This document shows positions 6,538 to 7,810 of a stretch of DNA of 7,810 nucleotides, piece by piece. Source of the DNA: Akkermansiaceae bacterium. GTDB taxonomy: Bacteria > Verrucomicrobiota > Verrucomicrobiia > Verrucomicrobiales > Akkermansiaceae. How positions within the stretch are numbered: the stretch's first letter is position 1; each line of letters opens with the position of its first letter. The notes beneath the pieces were generated by a model. It had not been told where the DNA came from and made no database searches. It saw nothing but the letters and a program-made list of their open reading frames with translations. The stretch covers positions 1 to 7,810 of the forward strand of contig JALOTR010000102.1 in the NCBI GenBank assembly GCA_025457805.1, in the 5' to 3' direction. The translations under genes were made by a program, and so were the position numbers.

Positions 6538-7810
6538 ATGACTCCTAAAACTTACCTGCCCGCATTGGGTTGCCTGATCGTGGGACTTGCCCTTGGGCGA
6601 GTGACAGTCCCCAAAGAAACCGTCGGCAGGACCATCAAAAGCGAACGCGAGAAGTCGACAAGAGCGGTTGCCACTCGCACTCATGAAGGGTCACACCCGA
6701 CCCACAGTCCTACCGGGCCGCCCATTGAACAATCAAGCGGCGTTTACTCGGCTATCACCGATTGCCCGCAAAACGAACTGAATGATATGGCGGAGCGCAT
6801 TCTAAGCCTCCGCGACGACTCTCCCCATAGGTTGGCGGCCCTTGATCTTTTAATGGAGCGCTGGGTGAGCATCAATCCCACGGAGGCTCTGGCCTTTGCC
6901 TACAGCCTGCGCGGGGCAGATCGCGATGAGGCATTCAAATCGGCTCTCCTACGACTCGGGCAAAGCCAGTTTAGTGAGACAATGGCTTGGATGACTGCCA
7001 ATATGACGATTGCCGCCCGCAGCAACGCCCAGATCTGGCTGTATTGCGGGCTCGCCCGCACCGATCCTCTTGCCTCCCTGAAAGAGATCGAAGCACTCGA
7101 GCATGGCAAACTCAAAGAAGACGCCCTCTTCAACGTCGTTTCCGAATGGGCGCAGGTGGATCTCAAGAGCGCCTTTGATTGGTATGAGACCGCTCCTTGG
7201 AATTCAAAAATGCCTGAAGTCTACCAACGCCTGATGGATGTCTATATTCGAAATCATCCGGAACACGCGAAAACTTTCGTTGCTCAAATGGACGAAGGCA
7301 ACTACTGGAAACGGCGGTATACCGAGGACCTCGCCGTCAGCATGGCCGAAAAAGACCCGGCAACAGCGTATCAACTGAGCAAAGGACTCACCAATGCTAC
7401 AGATCAGGAGCGCGCCTTGAATCATGTGTTTGAAAAATGGGCACAGGAGGATCCGAAGGAAGCCTTGAGCGCCGCATTTGATTTGTCTACGAATCAGAAT
7501 GTGGAAACCTCCACCATCAACGATGTTTTCAGACAGGCCGCTTTCGGAATGCTCTGGGAGGACTTGGATGCCATTCACGAAAACTATAACAAATTCCCGG
7601 AAGACATCCGCCGTGAACTGGTTGGCCCCATGGTCAAACAGTGGATGGAAAACGACCCAGTCGCCGCCTCCCAGTGGGCTGCGTCGAACCCCAAGGACAG
7701 CCCCGACTACAATCTCGCCATGAGTTCGGTTGCTTCCTACTACGAGCAATGGGACCCCGAGACCGGCATTGCCATGGCGAACAAGATCACCTACGACGAC
7801 ATCAAGGGCA
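6538..7810 (+). CDS. Membrane-anchored helical-repeat protein (WAxxDP repeats), 3' partial
   Basis: The frame is open from ATG 6538 to the right edge (424 full codons, no stop). The nearest in-frame stop upstream is TGA at 6496 and this ATG is the first after it; no Shine-Dalgarno is visible. Residues ~6-21 (YLPALGCLIVGLALGR) form one hydrophobic helix, best read as a signal anchor; Cys11 does not fit a good lipobox. Residues ~22-85 are a polar, Thr/Pro/His-rich linker. From residue 109 the protein is built of helical repeats starting near residues 109, 140, 172, 204, 236, 269, 301, 338, 369 and 402. Each starts with a WAxxDPxxA-like signature (WVSINPTEA, WAQVDLKSA, MAEKDPATA, WAQEDPKEA, WMENDPVAA). 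The fold is probably an alpha-solenoid akin to TPR/HEAT repeats, suited to protein binding. Proteins of this style are common, and mostly uncharacterised, in Verrucomicrobiota. No enzymatic motif is seen; the function is unknown. Confidence 0.9.
   Translation, partial: MTPKTYLPALGCLIVGLALGRVTVPKETVGRTIKSEREKSTRAVATRTHEGSHPTHSPTGPPIEQSSGVYSAITDCPQNELNDMAERILSLRDDSPHRLAALDLLMERWVSINPTEALAFAYSLRGADRDEAFKSALLRLGQSQFSETMAWMTANMTIAARSNAQIWLYCGLARTDPLASLKEIEALEHGKLKEDALFNVVSEWAQVDLKSAFDWYETAPWNSKMPEVYQRLMDVYIRNHPEHAKTFVAQMDEGNYWKRRYTEDLAVSMAEKDPATAYQLSKGLTNATDQERALNHVFEKWAQEDPKEALSAAFDLSTNQNVETSTINDVFRQAAFGMLWEDLDAIHENYNKFPEDIRRELVGPMVKQWMENDPVAASQWAASNPKDSPDYNLAMSSVASYYEQWDPETGIAMANKITYDDIKG

Noticed and set aside
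6538..6600. Lipoprotein signal at Cys11 of the repeat protein
   Set aside because: The residues before the Cys (PALG) fit the lipobox poorly and the hydrophobic helix continues well past the Cys, which favours a membrane anchor.
7204..7749. A 181-codon minus-strand open frame with hydrophobic stretches
   Set aside because: It is antisense to the periodic WAxxDP repeats, whose regular spacing shows that the + strand is coding.

Overview
The window looks like a piece of a Verrucomicrobiota genome (order Verrucomicrobiales is my best guess). The reasons are large secreted modular proteins with TSP3-like aspartate-rich calcium repeats, a C-terminal tail of the type common in that phylum, a planctomycete/verrucomicrobial-type sulfatase, a helical WAxxDP-repeat protein, and start codons with no Shine-Dalgarno sequence. 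The assignment rests on protein style only; there is no phylogenetic marker in the window.

Layout: all four genes are on the + strand. (1) 2-3115 is the 3' part of a very large exoprotein, cut by the left edge. It consists of the end of a beta-rich module, a beta-solenoid stretch, a complete FGly-dependent sulfatase domain, and a beta-rich C-terminal domain. (2) 3167-5140 is a 657-residue secreted protein with two copies of the same beta-rich module seen at the start of gene 1. The copies are separated by tandem calcium-binding repeats (31-residue period) and followed by a verrucomicrobial-type tail. (3) 5336-6424 is a secreted two-domain protein: an N-terminal beta/gamma-crystallin domain and a GH128-like glycoside hydrolase. 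A strong intrinsic terminator (6450-6506) closes this gene. (4) 6538-7810 is a membrane-anchored protein that runs off the right edge, built from about ten helical repeats of roughly 32 residues.

How they might work together: a sulfatase and a probable beta-1,3-glucanase next to a multi-module exoprotein suggest extracellular attack on (possibly sulfated) polysaccharide, with the shared module and the crystallin domain serving for adhesion, binding or stability. This is inference; no transporter, regulator or sulfatase-maturing enzyme is in view. Genes 1 and 2 are 51 bases apart with no terminator between them and share a module, so they are likely linked in function and probably in transcription. 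Gene 3 has its own 195-base leader and a lower GC content than gene 1, and gene 4 lies beyond the terminator and may be unrelated.

Nothing in the window looks like a mobile element, CRISPR array, tRNA or rRNA. The most unusual features are the domain architectures: a sulfatase embedded behind a beta-solenoid, a module shared three times between neighbouring genes, and a crystallin-GH128 fusion.
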